A stretch of 64,000 nucleotides of DNA, taken from Thermoanaerobaculia bacterium. GTDB taxonomy: Bacteria; Acidobacteriota; Thermoanaerobaculia; Multivoradales; J023. Shown piece after piece: positions 56,801 to 64,000 of the stretch. The notes beneath the pieces were generated by a model. It was given only the letters and a program-made list of their open reading frames with translations. It made no database searches and was not told the DNA's origin. The number at the start of each line of letters is the position of its first letter. The first letter of the stretch is position 1. The stretch lies in NCBI GenBank assembly GCA_030431255.1, contig JAUIJL010000023.1, positions 62,001 to 126,000 on the forward strand, read 5' to 3'. The translations under genes and the position numbers were made by a program.

Positions 56801-59332
56801 CAGGCCGAGCTCACCGCCGATGGGCGCGGTGACGATCGCCACCATGAGCTCGGCCAGCTCGACGTATTTCCAGACCTTTTCAAAGAGGGTCGGATTGCCG
56901 TCCAGATACGCCGGCAAAACCGTTTTCCAGGTTCCTCGACCAGGATCGAGCTCGTGGATTCGGGCGGAGCCGTCGACGGTGGTCGAGAAGGTGTCGTAAC
57001 CCACGTAGTTTTTGTTCAGCGTATCGTTGTGAAAGGTATTAACGTGCCAATCTCGGCCGTCGAAGTGGGCCGCCACCTTGAGCGGGTCGGGCTGGGGAGT
57101 GCCGGTCGCGGCGGCCAACACCCCGTCGTCGTTGCTCCAGGCGGCCAGCACCGTGTTGCCGGCCACGTTCATCGCCACATGATCCGGCTCCACCGTCGGG
57201 GTGTTGAGCTCGTGCAAGACCTTTTCGTGCAACACCGAAAAGTTTTCCGGCCACCCAAAGGTGCGATAAGTCGCGGCGTAGGTATACAAAGGAGACGGGG
57301 CGAGAAAAGGTATCTCATGCCACGCATAGCTCGCCTCTAAGGCGACGAAGGTGGCTCCCGCGTGGATCCGCAGGCGACGATGATCGACCGTGGCTCCCGA
57401 CCCAACGGAATCGCGAAAGAAATGGTGTCGGGTTTCGTGAAGGGTCGACCAAGCTCCCAGCTCATCGAGGTGGAAAAGTCGTAGATCCACGTCCTTCGAC
57501 CGATCTTCGGGCAGGCTCGCGGTGAACACCCAATGGCTGCCTGCCGCGATGTCGAACCGGCCCGCCGGCAAGGCGACGTCCGCAGCTGCTTGCCAGGATG
57601 TGCCGTCCCAGTGGAGCCGATGCAGCTTGCCACTGGCGGTATCGAGCGCTGCGAAAAAGTTGGAGCCCGCGACCACCTTGAGGTGAGACGAGCTGGGCAC
57701 GGCCCAGCGGTAGTGCAGCCATTGGCCGATCCGCCGGGTATCTTTGCGAAAGATTTCGATGGCAGAAAGCGAGCCGGGAGCCGCCACCGCAAAGGCGTCG
57801 GCGGAGGTCACCACCGAGCGCTTGCGATGTGCGTGAGCCGGATCGACCAAGGCGGTGCTCCGGCTGAGGTCGGCCTCGATCCACTCCCCTTGCCAATGAA
57901 AGACCTTCGTGTGCAAAACAACTTGTTGTACCCACCAAGTGACCACCGCATAGTCCGGCCCGAAGTGGACCTGGGGGTGGTCGGCGTCCGAGGGCAAAGG
58001 AACGTCGAGCTTGCGGTCTGATCCCAGGCTTTCACCGTAGCGATAGGAAACGGTTCCTCCGGTCGGCAGGTTGATATAGGACAAAGCACCGAGAAGCGCT
58101 CCGACGTCGGGGTTGAGCACGCGGCTCGGCTCGAAGCTCACCCCGTCTTGCTCGATCTCGCCGTAGTAGCCGAAGCTCGCGCCGGGTAGCGGCTGTTCGT
58201 CGACGCGATATTCGACCGCCGTCAGGAGCCGTTTTTGCAACGCGCCGGATCCTAGGGACCGATAGATGAAGCGGGTCGACGATAGGGTTCCGTCCACGTC
58301 GGAAACCACGATGGATGTTAGGAACCGCCGCTCGAACCGCTCCTGATACGCGTCGGGCTCGGCATGTTCCGTATGGGGATCTTGAAATTCTTGGGATTCC
58401 TTGAGCTCGTAGGAAAAGACCATTTCCGATCGGCGGGTGGTCGGGCCGGGAAGCCCCTCCAAAGGTGGGCGCGTATGGTGAGCTCCGCCATCCCGTATCG
58501 GCGGATTCGTGTTGGGCGCCTCGGATCGATGAACAATGCTTTGCAGATACGCCGCCTTGGTGAACGGCAATCCGTCTTGGCCCACCGCTTCACGCTCCTG
58601 GGTGTATTCGAAGCTCAGGTGCTCACCCCACGGATTGAAGATGGAGGAGAGATTCCATGCCACGGCAAATTGTTGTTGTCCTTGCGTCCGCCGGCTGGGG
58701 CCGATCCAATTGTCCCATTTCACGCCCCACTCCACGGAGTCGCCCTGGCTGCCCGCGCCGGCCGGACCCGTGCTGCGATCCCCACCGTAGATCGTGATGC
58801 TGCCGTCCTCTCGAACCAGGGTCCAGCGCTCCTCCGATTGCCGGTAGCGGATCTGCCAAGGGCGATGCTGTAACGGCTCGTAGATGTCGTCGGAGCCTTC
58901 CCGGCCGGTTCGTACGAGCTCTAAAAGACCGTCCTCCGCCAAGAAATAGCGATCGTCTTCGGAATTTCCCGTGCCTTGGCTTTGACGCACGATGCGCTGT
59001 CTCGGCAGCGACCAGCCCAGGCCGAGGACCCCCGTCGGACCGGCCACGTTCCACGATCCGACCTGCTGCTCCAAACCGCGGCTGGTGTAGGAGATCTCGA
59101 GATCAAAGCTGCCGTCGCCGAATGCGGCCATCGAGGCCACCGGCAGCGACAGCTCGACATCGCCGGTCAAGGTATTGACCGTGTCGGTATTGGCAGCCGC
59201 CGCGTCGGCACCGAATTGAACGCCGAGATCCTCCGGGTCCGGGGAGAGGGGCGTGCCCCAGGCCATTGGGGCGAGCAGGAACCATGTGAGAACGACTCCA
59301 CCGAGCCGTGCGAAGCTCGACCCCCGGCTCAC
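50891..59332 (-). CDS. Giant SpvB/RHS-repeat protein with nuclease-like C-terminal tip
   Basis: 2813 residues from a GTG at 59332 that overlaps the stop of the upstream gene (GTGA); a longer frame lies inside that gene. A signal peptide (LGGVVLTWFLLAPMAWG) leads into an SpvB-like N-terminus (about 30-330). A central beta-rich part is followed by many YD/RHS repeats (about 1450-2550), and then the RHS core with DHLGSTRVLFD, YTAFG, YTGREFDVETGLYDFHARLYDPEVARFYGPDP and YTYVGNDPISFVDPTG. The last about 205 residues differ in style and end with YVWDHRGRSF, then MDLVPRPVHNVVDGG and CHTGAC, resembling WHH-type HNH/ENDO VII nuclease toxins. No immunity gene follows: the convergent ADOP gene is 27 bases away. 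Confidence 0.85.
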   Translation of the reverse strand: MSRGSSFARLGGVVLTWFLLAPMAWGTPLSPDPEDLGVQFGADAAAANTDTVNTLTGDVELSLPVASMAAFGDGSFDLEISYTSRGLEQQVGSWNVAGPTGVLGLGWSLPRQRIVRQSQGTGNSEDDRYFLAEDGLLELVRTGREGSDDIYEPLQHRPWQIRYRQSEERWTLVREDGSITIYGGDRSTGPAGAGSQGDSVEWGVKWDNWIGPSRRTQGQQQFAVAWNLSSIFNPWGEHLSFEYTQEREAVGQDGLPFTKAAYLQSIVHRSEAPNTNPPIRDGGAHHTRPPLEGLPGPTTRRSEMVFSYELKESQEFQDPHTEHAEPDAYQERFERRFLTSIVVSDVDGTLSSTRFIYRSLGSGALQKRLLTAVEYRVDEQPLPGASFGYYGEIEQDGVSFEPSRVLNPDVGALLGALSYINLPTGGTVSYRYGESLGSDRKLDVPLPSDADHPQVHFGPDYAVVTWWVQQVVLHTKVFHWQGEWIEADLSRSTALVDPAHAHRKRSVVTSADAFAVAAPGSLSAIEIFRKDTRRIGQWLHYRWAVPSSSHLKVVAGSNFFAALDTASGKLHRLHWDGTSWQAAADVALPAGRFDIAAGSHWVFTASLPEDRSKDVDLRLFHLDELGAWSTLHETRHHFFRDSVGSGATVDHRRLRIHAGATFVALEASYAWHEIPFLAPSPLYTYAATYRTFGWPENFSVLHEKVLHELNTPTVEPDHVAMNVAGNTVLAAWSNDDGVLAAATGTPQPDPLKVAAHFDGRDWHVNTFHNDTLNKNYVGYDTFSTTVDGSARIHELDPGRGTWKTVLPAYLDGNPTLFEKVWKYVELAELMVAIVTAPIGGELGLIIDLADTAFSIADLAVSAGFDVQGTSTRRAGTFFMADENVYHRDFSGQWHKRGDLTDVFSQRFEHDTWNNHFDSRSVHGPSLDYGIHFVSFAVENETTDCPVGLQGNCIEGSTFTSFVRPIKNGALGEAELLAGSVKKSSGETLSGPGMLAAYSGGDSLSKARALHLYRISDGEVAGPLRDHVVQRVAVDSGRELSFTHYHYDSGRAVFAADGSTAFYPRATVVPSGASPTENPSRPYGFVEFHALSSRSAGPAGLVEDTHVKDCTGSTCVDGKDLSVADGLPFATRVFSSEDGRAVEVAVLRSEYSVKAYGVGSGPGRTPRGSALAVERDTVENHLDGVFQSYSFQTDAKGLPKSVISEHYKPDGSIEFLQKESLYAHLYLPDMAAQNQLTAVAGTIETQGESRERTFVTWMDWRDVSAYSKWAPRESYVSTGPTTDSDPLTDPENWLRVDTVLHRHRLTGKVQERGDVDGVVSSTLLDRWGRLAVAEFVHAGVTSHEAGYYGFEAYEPGLGLRVQGSASSPGHTGAAALGGSFPSVAPYAFQPRGGGAVPYSAAARFRPAAGQTCTLSFGSSVRQTEPGRTDWQYLEIVVEQPNGHQPPEARCSGHGRIDDFRFGPVDAPFEATVYNRREQPVAKIGQNGEVTRFAYDSLSRPRAVIGPGDALRFVQIHGSDAATHRVLKVDAREGGSYFPFQGEDLSGWSLSRATIGNSELRVAGGGHARIEGLSGAGDWAIAMTVAPPNEPHLQVPPGGLGGDPSGYPVPEADRCARGGVAVGTWAVEVDCRGRFELLHGATSVAEGHSDGTHNSWLWVAVDGRLTFYHGGKHVLSAAYDGSIEGPLALYLPEFSEASHFGVLDLAVVRAPMLTAEYFDGLGRARQVQQLESGEMSIVAETLYDELGRPAMWTKPVRVPGAPKYRPQFAASGAGGVMTGEIASLVPEAQGFPYQGLRFESSPLSRTVESALPGRAFAMGGERTMRFAYGSDPVGHAWLRNMGLEVGRFKVETAYRPETGGRRIPQTVAFDGLGQRVLEAHGEPSTSHKSIPQGLDRPHDERFGPGSAPRGIVALFQTDHLSTGSSTHITPPNALVSHSGSTASSGLPTGALGGTQPLGHHGHPTHPQNPSGTWADIDRRQAMQTGLDFDDLGRLRRRTSPDRGQSHFFYDRAGRLRLEVDGALDSPAGGHLRANYWKYDPLGRLLESGYVDLTVPASLELLAQTQPDWPSGADPSVRVVWRSRYVYDFDAEHRGPWSGGRLLKVLSNNNETPDADGEERYEYDLEGRIVAVHNTFWDDTFRDDAYGDDTYGDVTLRDSGDALSYSTAYQYDAWGQITRIDYPSLPGEDRLTVVYGHDPLGRVVSIGRIVSGGTELVDAFARYTYHADGRPAEEILNASEPQHQARRSFEHNPAGFLTAIRDHTFFTEQLAYVDAEGAYQGGKIARLSFDFRPERFTGSTPQSHAFDFTYDDPGRLTRSTYTSASSSEEREFSYDANGNVTAALVKNRMTPAPPQALDDGTVVYSNPRESARAYPLLYAPNSNRLAIADGRSFSYDVAGYVTSASQGSHQPGAFRFDIDPSRRKAQAIYLPLGDRVSFQYGVGELRVRKTVVSAQGRLERDVVSVHGLSLEPLTQSTLGPDGTRRQAFYVYGPTGLIAVSDASRGDVFVAKDHLGSTRVLFDRSLRPLAFYSYTAFGAPITDNSDVHGSDIPFLYTGREFDVETGLYDFHARLYDPEVARFYGPDPAGESFSPYTYVGNDPISFVDPTGTVRTITRTKTHLIVSIVTQATSRTSKYPLSLIEEIWKASRQNKKNLTFFAKAKLAQTASGARVRMRKIAKFPLPFVDFTRHIRRAPHATSAFNGRWVRKPSLAKGGAMTVTVVYRKGVRRSNHFNEAWKAFGVSGKNKLKRFYVWDHRGRSFRITKYKKVGNKKIPIEGESEMDLVPRPVHNVVDGGQCHTGACAEANAAIPGLGMH
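52878..52940 (-). repeat. 15-bp tandem repeat inside the RHS gene
   Basis: Four to five near-copies of a 15-base unit encode a run of D-D-T/A-F/Y-G/R pentapeptides (WDDTFRDDAYGDDTYGD) in a loop between RHS repeats. The unit keeps the frame, so copy number can change without breaking the gene. Confidence 0.7.
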
Positions 59333-61701
59333 GGCGTGGCCCCCGAGCGACAGTCTGCCTCTACCGTCAAGGAGGTGATGCGCTGCGCCTGACCTTTCGG
59401 CAACCAAATCATCCGTTCCAGCTGCTGCCGCGAGCCCGCGGCCAGGAGGATTCCGGTGCTGTCCATACCGCTTGTGCCATCCTTCAAAGCCACCTCGAGC
59501 TGGAGCGCTCGGGGGCTCGTATTGACCACCGTGACTTGCCAGCGAAGCTTCCACGATTGCGCTCCTTGCTCGAGCCATCGATAGTCGAATCCTTCCAGTT
59601 GAAGGCCTTTGCCTCGGGCGACGGGCAGTGCATTCGGGCCGGTGGAGGCTTGGCGGATTTGGGGCGGTTCCAGGTTGCTCGGGCCGCTCACGGCGTCGAC
59701 GAAACGGCTCAGCTCCCCATCGGGCTCGACGTTGTGATCGCCCGCCACCAGCTGCCGAGCCAGCTCGGCGAGCTCGGGATTCTTTTCACCCAACGCGGAA
59801 GACCCGTGCAGAACCGCCTGTTGCAAGGCTTGGGCACCGTCCATGCCACCAGCCTCCCGATCGGCGTCGGCCAGCGATTCCGCGAGCTCGGCGAGCTCGG
59901 GATTTTTTTCGCCGAGCAGGGCCGAGGCGCCCCGCAAGGCCACTTGTCGCATCAACAATTGGCCGACGGAAGGCTTGCCGGAGGCGGGAAGGTCGGCGTC
60001 GACCAGACTCTCGAAGGTGGTGGCAGCCTCGGGATTGCGCTTGCGCAGCACCTTGGCCACCTTGTTCAGCGCCGTTTGATTCATCAGCGCCGGGTTGTTG
60101 AGCGAGCTCTTGAAGGCGGCGAGGTTGCGCAAGGCCTGGGCTGTGGCGGGCTGACTTTCCGCGTAGAGGTCCGCCAGGACGTTTAAGGACGTCTCCGTGG
60201 TTTCGCCGTCTCCGCTGCGCATCAGCTCGTCCAAATGCACGAAGGTGTTGAGCTGCGCGGCGGCTCTAGGTTGAAAGGTCTCCACGACCTGCGCCATCGC
60301 CAGCAAAAAGACCGCGGCCCGTTCGTCGGAGGATCCTTTCAACATGGGTGTCAATCGCCCGGCACCCCCGAGCCAGTCGGCGCCGATCGGGTCATGTGCG
60401 CGAATCATCGAAGCCATGTGAGCGGAAGCGACTTTGGTCAGCTCAGCGGTCGGCTGGTCGAGGGCGCCGGCCAGGGATCGGTGGTCTTGCAGCCGAGCGG
60501 CCCGAGGGTCGCCGGAAGCCAACAAGGGGGTGAGCCCGGCGAGCAGCGGCTCGACGGAGCTCTGCCCGAAGGTGCTGAGACGGCGATCCAGGGCCGCCAG
60601 CGCCGTCAGCCGTTGGGCGCCCTGGGGGGCTCGGTCGGCGGTCAGCTCGGCCAAGGCGGTCAACGTTTGGGATATGCCTTGGGAACCCGTCTCTCGACCG
60701 AGGATCTCGCCGAGGCCGGCCCACCGCTCCAGCTCAGCTCGCCTCGGGTCCTCTGTCAGCCGGTGGCGAACCTCCAGCCATTGTGCGAGCAGCAGCAACC
60801 GAGTGGTTTCGGTGGAATGGGCCCCGTTCGATGGGGCGGACGGTACGGTTCCGGACGGTACGGTTCCGGCCGATGCCATCTGGCCTTGAGGTGGTTGATA
60901 TCCGTAGGGTGTCCCTTGCCCGGCCGCTGAAGGCTGTCCATAACCTTGACCCGGACGGCCGTTGTTTCCGGCCTGTTGCCCAAAAGCGGGTGTCCCCCCT
61001 CTGGCGTCGATCGGTTGGCCGTAGGCGTCGGTCTGGCCGGCGCTCTGACCTTGTCCCTGTCCGTAGGTCTGTCCTTGCCCGTAGGCCTGTCCTTGCCCGT
61101 AGGCCTGTCCCTGTCCGTAGGTCTGCCCCTGTCCGTAAGGCTGTCCTTGTCCGTAGGTTTGTCCTTGTCGGTAGGGCTGTCCTTGGCCATAAGCCTGTCC
61201 TTGGCCATGACCTTGTGTCGGCCCCGCCTGCCGCCCGGGCTCGCCACCGGCGCCGGCGAGCCCGATGGACACCATCCCCGCCATGGTTTGCTCGATGCCG
61301 CTCAATAAATGACGGTCCGCCTCCGATAAGGGCTTCGGAATCCATCGCCCTGAACGTAAAGCGTCCAAACGTTGGCCCAAGCGGCTCTCGGTTCGCCGGA
61401 GCAGAGTCGAGCACAGTCCCAGACCCGCGGTCGGCGAGCCGAGCTGAGCTTGCTGAAAGCCGGGCTGTAGCCGCGCCAGCTCCCCTCGCAGGCGATCCAA
61501 ATCGGCCTGCAGGGCAAAGCTCTCCTGTGAAGCGATCGAATCGACGGAGGGTGTCCGCGCTCCACCGTAACCTGGTGATGCCCAGGTGGTGGATCTCGAG
61601 CCGGTTTGAGCCGGCATCGGTCCCGCGGTCGACCAGGCCGTCAACAGGATGAGCCCAACGGATTTCAGAAGATGAGGGTGACGATGGGCGATGAACGGCA
61701 T
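59329..61701 (-). CDS. Secreted protein with Gln/Gly/Tyr-rich low-complexity region, function unknown
   Basis: 790 residues; AAGGAGG lies seven bases before the ATG. The signal peptide (LLKSVGLILLTAWSTAGPMPA) is followed by a helical part (about 35-145), then a low-complexity region (about 150-300) made mostly of YGQGQ-type pentapeptides plus Ala/Ser/Gly/Pro, prion-like in composition. Residues about 300-680 are helical and may form a superhelix of repeats (EKNPELAELAESLADAD and a near-copy EKNPELAELARQLVAGD). The last about 100 residues form a beta-domain (EGFDYRWLEQGAQSWKLRWQVTVVNTSPRALQLEVALKDG). The gene is translationally coupled to the RHS gene, so the two probably act together, for example as exporter, surface anchor or chaperone and cargo. 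Confidence 0.7.
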   Translation of the reverse strand: MPFIAHRHPHLLKSVGLILLTAWSTAGPMPAQTGSRSTTWASPGYGGARTPSVDSIASQESFALQADLDRLRGELARLQPGFQQAQLGSPTAGLGLCSTLLRRTESRLGQRLDALRSGRWIPKPLSEADRHLLSGIEQTMAGMVSIGLAGAGGEPGRQAGPTQGHGQGQAYGQGQPYRQGQTYGQGQPYGQGQTYGQGQAYGQGQAYGQGQTYGQGQGQSAGQTDAYGQPIDARGGTPAFGQQAGNNGRPGQGYGQPSAAGQGTPYGYQPPQGQMASAGTVPSGTVPSAPSNGAHSTETTRLLLLAQWLEVRHRLTEDPRRAELERWAGLGEILGRETGSQGISQTLTALAELTADRAPQGAQRLTALAALDRRLSTFGQSSVEPLLAGLTPLLASGDPRAARLQDHRSLAGALDQPTAELTKVASAHMASMIRAHDPIGADWLGGAGRLTPMLKGSSDERAAVFLLAMAQVVETFQPRAAAQLNTFVHLDELMRSGDGETTETSLNVLADLYAESQPATAQALRNLAAFKSSLNNPALMNQTALNKVAKVLRKRNPEAATTFESLVDADLPASGKPSVGQLLMRQVALRGASALLGEKNPELAELAESLADADREAGGMDGAQALQQAVLHGSSALGEKNPELAELARQLVAGDHNVEPDGELSRFVDAVSGPSNLEPPQIRQASTGPNALPVARGKGLQLEGFDYRWLEQGAQSWKLRWQVTVVNTSPRALQLEVALKDGTSGMDSTGILLAAGSRQQLERMIWLPKGQAQRITSLTVEADCRSGATP
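61049..61216 (-). repeat. Tandem repeat coding the YGQGQ region
   Basis: About nine units of 18 bases (CCTTGTCCGTAGGTCTGT and variants as read on the plus strand) encode G-Q-x-Y-G-Q hexapeptides. Units vary mainly at one codon (Ala, Pro or Thr) and keep the frame. Confidence 0.85.
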
Positions 61702-61903
61702 GGCGGACCTCCTTGGCGGATGAACAGATTCGTGTCATCCAGTCAAACGAAAGCCGCGGAAAAGTCGGGCCATTCTCGACTGAGAAAGTCAATCTCTCCC
61801 GAAGGGCGCCGACGAAGACGGTATCCAAAAAAACGCCGACGTCAGACGAAAGGGCGAAGGGAGTCACGCCTGCGTTCGCATCCGAATCGGCCTTCCTCGG
61901 AGC

Positions 61904-64000
61904 TCAGGGGATCGTCTGAGACCAAACGGACGTGTCGCCGCTTTCAAAACCGTCCGCAAAGAACGGACATTCCACCCCGACGCTCGGGTTGGTGTCGTCG
62001 CAGTCTTGGTCCGCGCAAACGCCGTCGCCGTCATCGTCGCCGGTCTCGTTGTCGCCCAGACACAGATCGCAGGCGTCGCCGAAACCGTCGCTGTCGCTGT
62101 CCGTCTGGTCTGAGTTGACGTCGGCCGGGCAGTTGTCGATACCGTCTTCAACGCCGTCACCCACACCCTCGTCGAGGTCCCGCGTCTCGTAGGCGCCGAC
62201 GTCGCAGCCGTCGTCGGCGTTGGCCGCGATCGGGTCGTCGATGGGCCTGGCCAGCTCTCGACTATCGACCACCACGCCCGAGGCCGTGCAGCTGCCCGCG
62301 TCGATGACCTCGCTGCCGAGGGTCGGCGGGTGGGTCGGCAGGCACTCGTCGTCGAGCAGCAACGTGGCGCAGCCGTAGTCGCCGAGAGGCAGCAGGGACG
62401 GGGCAACGCCGACCTGATCGCCCGTGGCGGCGAAGGCGCAGGTGGTCGGAACCGCCACCGCGTTGTAGCCCAGGCTTGTGACCAGGCTGCCCAGCTCCCC
62501 GCAATCCGAATCCGTCACCGTCCCGCCCACCTCAGTGGTGTTCTGCTCGAGCAGAGACGAGCCGATCGTCATGAGCTCCGAAACCCCCAAGCCACCGCCG
62601 CCGGCCGTGCCGTCGATGTTTCCGAGCCCGGCGATCGCCTCGTTGAAGGCGACCGTGGCATGCCCCAGACGGAAGTCGCCGTCGACCGACACGCCGCCGC
62701 CGAAAGCCGAGCCGCCCTGGCCGACGGTGCTCTGACCGGCCCGGGCCGTATTGCCCGACACGGTGAGATGGCGCAGGGTGCCCTCGGAGGCGAGATACAG
62801 GCCTCCGCCCTCGGCGTCGCCGCCGGCCCCGGCGTCCGAGCTGCCGCCGATCGCCGAGTTGGTGACGAAGGTCATGCCGTCGACCAGATCGACGTCGGAA
62901 AAGTAGGCGCCGCCGCCGAAAGCCGGGCCGCCGTCCATCGGGCCTGCGGCCGCAGAGATTGTGGTGCCGATCGCCTGGTTGTTGCTCACCAGCACCTGGC
63001 TGATGACCTCCGCCCCTTCCACCAGCAGGCCTCCCCCTCGAGCGAAATGCCCAGCGGCGGTATTGGAGTCGAAGACGACACCGCGCAGAATTTCAACGTC
63101 GGCAGCGTAGAGCCCACCTCCGACCCCTTCGTCGATGCCTCGCGCAATATTCTCGGCGAATTCACTGGAGGTCAGGCTGCGCAGGGAATCGGTCGCCAAC
63201 GCCCCGCCGAAAGCGTCGTTGCCTTCGGCCGAGTTGCCCAGAAACCGCGAGCCCGAAATGGTCAGATCCGTTTCGACGGCGAAGACGGCGCCGCCCTCGG
63301 CTTCGCCGGTGGAGATCGCGTGATTGCCGCTGAAGGTCGAGTCGACGATATTGAGCCGATTGAAGCCGGCCACCGCGCCGCCCTTGTCGGCACAACCGCC
63401 GCGCAGGGTGACGCCCACCAGCTCCAGCCGCCCTTCCGACCCGGGGCCGATCTGCAGCAGTCGGAATTCGTCGAGGCCGTCGGGCGCATCGCAAGCAAGG
63501 CTCTCGGAGCGCTCGATCACCGTCCCCTGGCGCGCCCGGATGCTGATGGCGCTGGTGACGTCGGGGGTGCCGGCGAAGGCTCCGAGAACAAGACTGGAGC
63601 GCACGGTGTCGGCGACGGTGAGCGTGGTGTCGACATCGAGCAGGATCAGGTCGTTGCCGAAGTCTCGGTTCTCGCAGTTGCCGACCGTGCTGTCGAGGTT
63701 GGCAGATTCGATGGCGTCGCCGAGGGTGCAGGAGCCGTCGACCACGATCACCTCCGAGGCTTCCACGGCGCCGACGTCGCAGAGCCTGCCGCCGTCACCG
63801 TCGCCGTCCTGGGGTCGTTCGAAGCCCCGCTGGTCCGTATCGAGGTCATTGCCGGTGGTGTCGATGCAGTCGTCGACGGCGTCGATCGCCACGCTACCGA
63901 AGCCGAGGTCGTGGGTTTCCGTGAGTCCGCCGTTGTCCGCCAGGGGCCCGAGGGCTAGGTCTTCGAGGCTCACGGTCTGGACGTCGACGTCCTCGGCCGC
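61904..64000 (-). CDS. Beta-helix surface protein with thrombospondin type 3 repeats and DGFESG tail (5' end outside window)
   Basis: The frame is open to the right edge, so the N-terminus and signal peptide lie outside; at least 698 residues are visible. The visible part begins with the end of one beta-helix/anchor module (LADNGGLTETHDL...IDAVDDC...DTDQRGFERP...CDVGAVE). A second complete right-handed parallel beta-helix follows, with many GGG-A-x-F and L-x-V-S-x-N-x-A turns, and then a second anchor module (GSEVIDAGSC...CDVGAYE). After these come thrombospondin type 3 Ca-binding repeats (DNCPADVNSDQTDSDSDGFGDAC and others) and the tail FFADGFESGDTSVWSQTIP. It is likely a secreted or cell-surface adhesin. 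The tail matches that of the protein at 35821. Confidence 0.88.
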   Translation of the reverse strand, partial: AAEDVDVQTVSLEDLALGPLADNGGLTETHDLGFGSVAIDAVDDCIDTTGNDLDTDQRGFERPQDGDGDGGRLCDVGAVEASEVIVVDGSCTLGDAIESANLDSTVGNCENRDFGNDLILLDVDTTLTVADTVRSSLVLGAFAGTPDVTSAISIRARQGTVIERSESLACDAPDGLDEFRLLQIGPGSEGRLELVGVTLRGGCADKGGAVAGFNRLNIVDSTFSGNHAISTGEAEGGAVFAVETDLTISGSRFLGNSAEGNDAFGGALATDSLRSLTSSEFAENIARGIDEGVGGGLYAADVEILRGVVFDSNTAAGHFARGGGLLVEGAEVISQVLVSNNQAIGTTISAAAGPMDGGPAFGGGAYFSDVDLVDGMTFVTNSAIGGSSDAGAGGDAEGGGLYLASEGTLRHLTVSGNTARAGQSTVGQGGSAFGGGVSVDGDFRLGHATVAFNEAIAGLGNIDGTAGGGGLGVSELMTIGSSLLEQNTTEVGGTVTDSDCGELGSLVTSLGYNAVAVPTTCAFAATGDQVGVAPSLLPLGDYGCATLLLDDECLPTHPPTLGSEVIDAGSCTASGVVVDSRELARPIDDPIAANADDGCDVGAYETRDLDEGVGDGVEDGIDNCPADVNSDQTDSDSDGFGDACDLCLGDNETGDDDGDGVCADQDCDDTNPSVGVECPFFADGFESGDTSVWSQTIP

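Noticed and set aside
62330-63958. 542-codon plus-strand frame opposite the beta-helix gene
   Set aside because: Antisense shadow of a G+C-rich repeat protein; no start site, no family pattern.

Overview
The window is G+C-rich bacterial chromosome with short intergenic gaps and good Shine-Dalgarno sites. I see no rRNA, tRNA or CRISPR array. Two ABC-less tandem MacB/FtsX permeases of the ADOP type, two TIGR02999-like ECF sigma factors each followed by a TPR-tailed Ser/Thr kinase, and secreted proteins ending in a F-x-DGFESG tail all point to Acidobacteriota, probably the Thermoanaerobaculia. That placement is an inference from gene content.

Layout. 1-5 kb: a CNNM/CBS membrane protein, a secreted beta-propeller fused to an apparently dead esterase, and a potassium channel. 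5-14.4 kb (minus strand): a signalling unit made of a TPR Ser/Thr kinase, an FHA-GAF-sigma54 activator overlapping it by 4 bp, and a propeller protein plus an 823-residue helical protein behind a near-consensus sigma54 promoter. 14.4-15.8 kb: a REP-type HUH transposase gene bracketed by short repeats; the same repeat recurs as small tandem arrays near 32.5, 47.5 and 48.2 kb. 15.8-32.4 kb: the centrepiece, a peptide-modification (RiPP-like) cluster. It has a divergent ABC exporter, a metallo-beta-lactamase protein with a PqqD-like tail, an HExxH peptide hydroxylase-family protein, an HxsB-like radical SAM enzyme, a second radical SAM/SPASM enzyme, a 59-residue candidate precursor, a small unknown ORF, a toroid enzyme with an unassigned C-terminal domain, two glycosyltransferases, an ADOP permease, and a convergent second toroid protein with a DxDDTA motif. 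32.6-38.7 kb: a wrecked GNAT gene, an integrin-like FG-GAP/dockerin protein, an AraC regulator and several secreted proteins. 38.9-46.9 kb: two ECF sigma/Ser-Thr kinase modules around two secreted proteins. 47-48.3 kb: an orphaned HigA-like antitoxin with a truncated toxin, a tiny entericidin-like protein and a repeat array. 48.4-50.9 kb: a second ADOP permease. 50.9-61.7 kb (minus): a secreted protein with a Gln/Gly/Tyr-rich repeat, translationally coupled to a 2813-residue SpvB/RHS protein with a nuclease-like tip. 61.9-64 kb: a beta-helix protein that runs off the right edge.

How the genes work together. In the RiPP-like cluster the overlapping or nearly abutting genes suggest one pathway: recognise the leader (PqqD-like domain), modify the core (two radical SAM enzymes and a hydroxylase), decorate it (toroid enzymes, two glycosyltransferases) and move it (permease, exporter). 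In the 5-14 kb unit, kinase to phosphothreonine-reading FHA activator to sigma54 promoter forms a readable cascade. In the ECF modules, the sigma factors carry Thr where ECF factors usually carry an acidic DAED motif, which fits activation by the neighbouring kinase.
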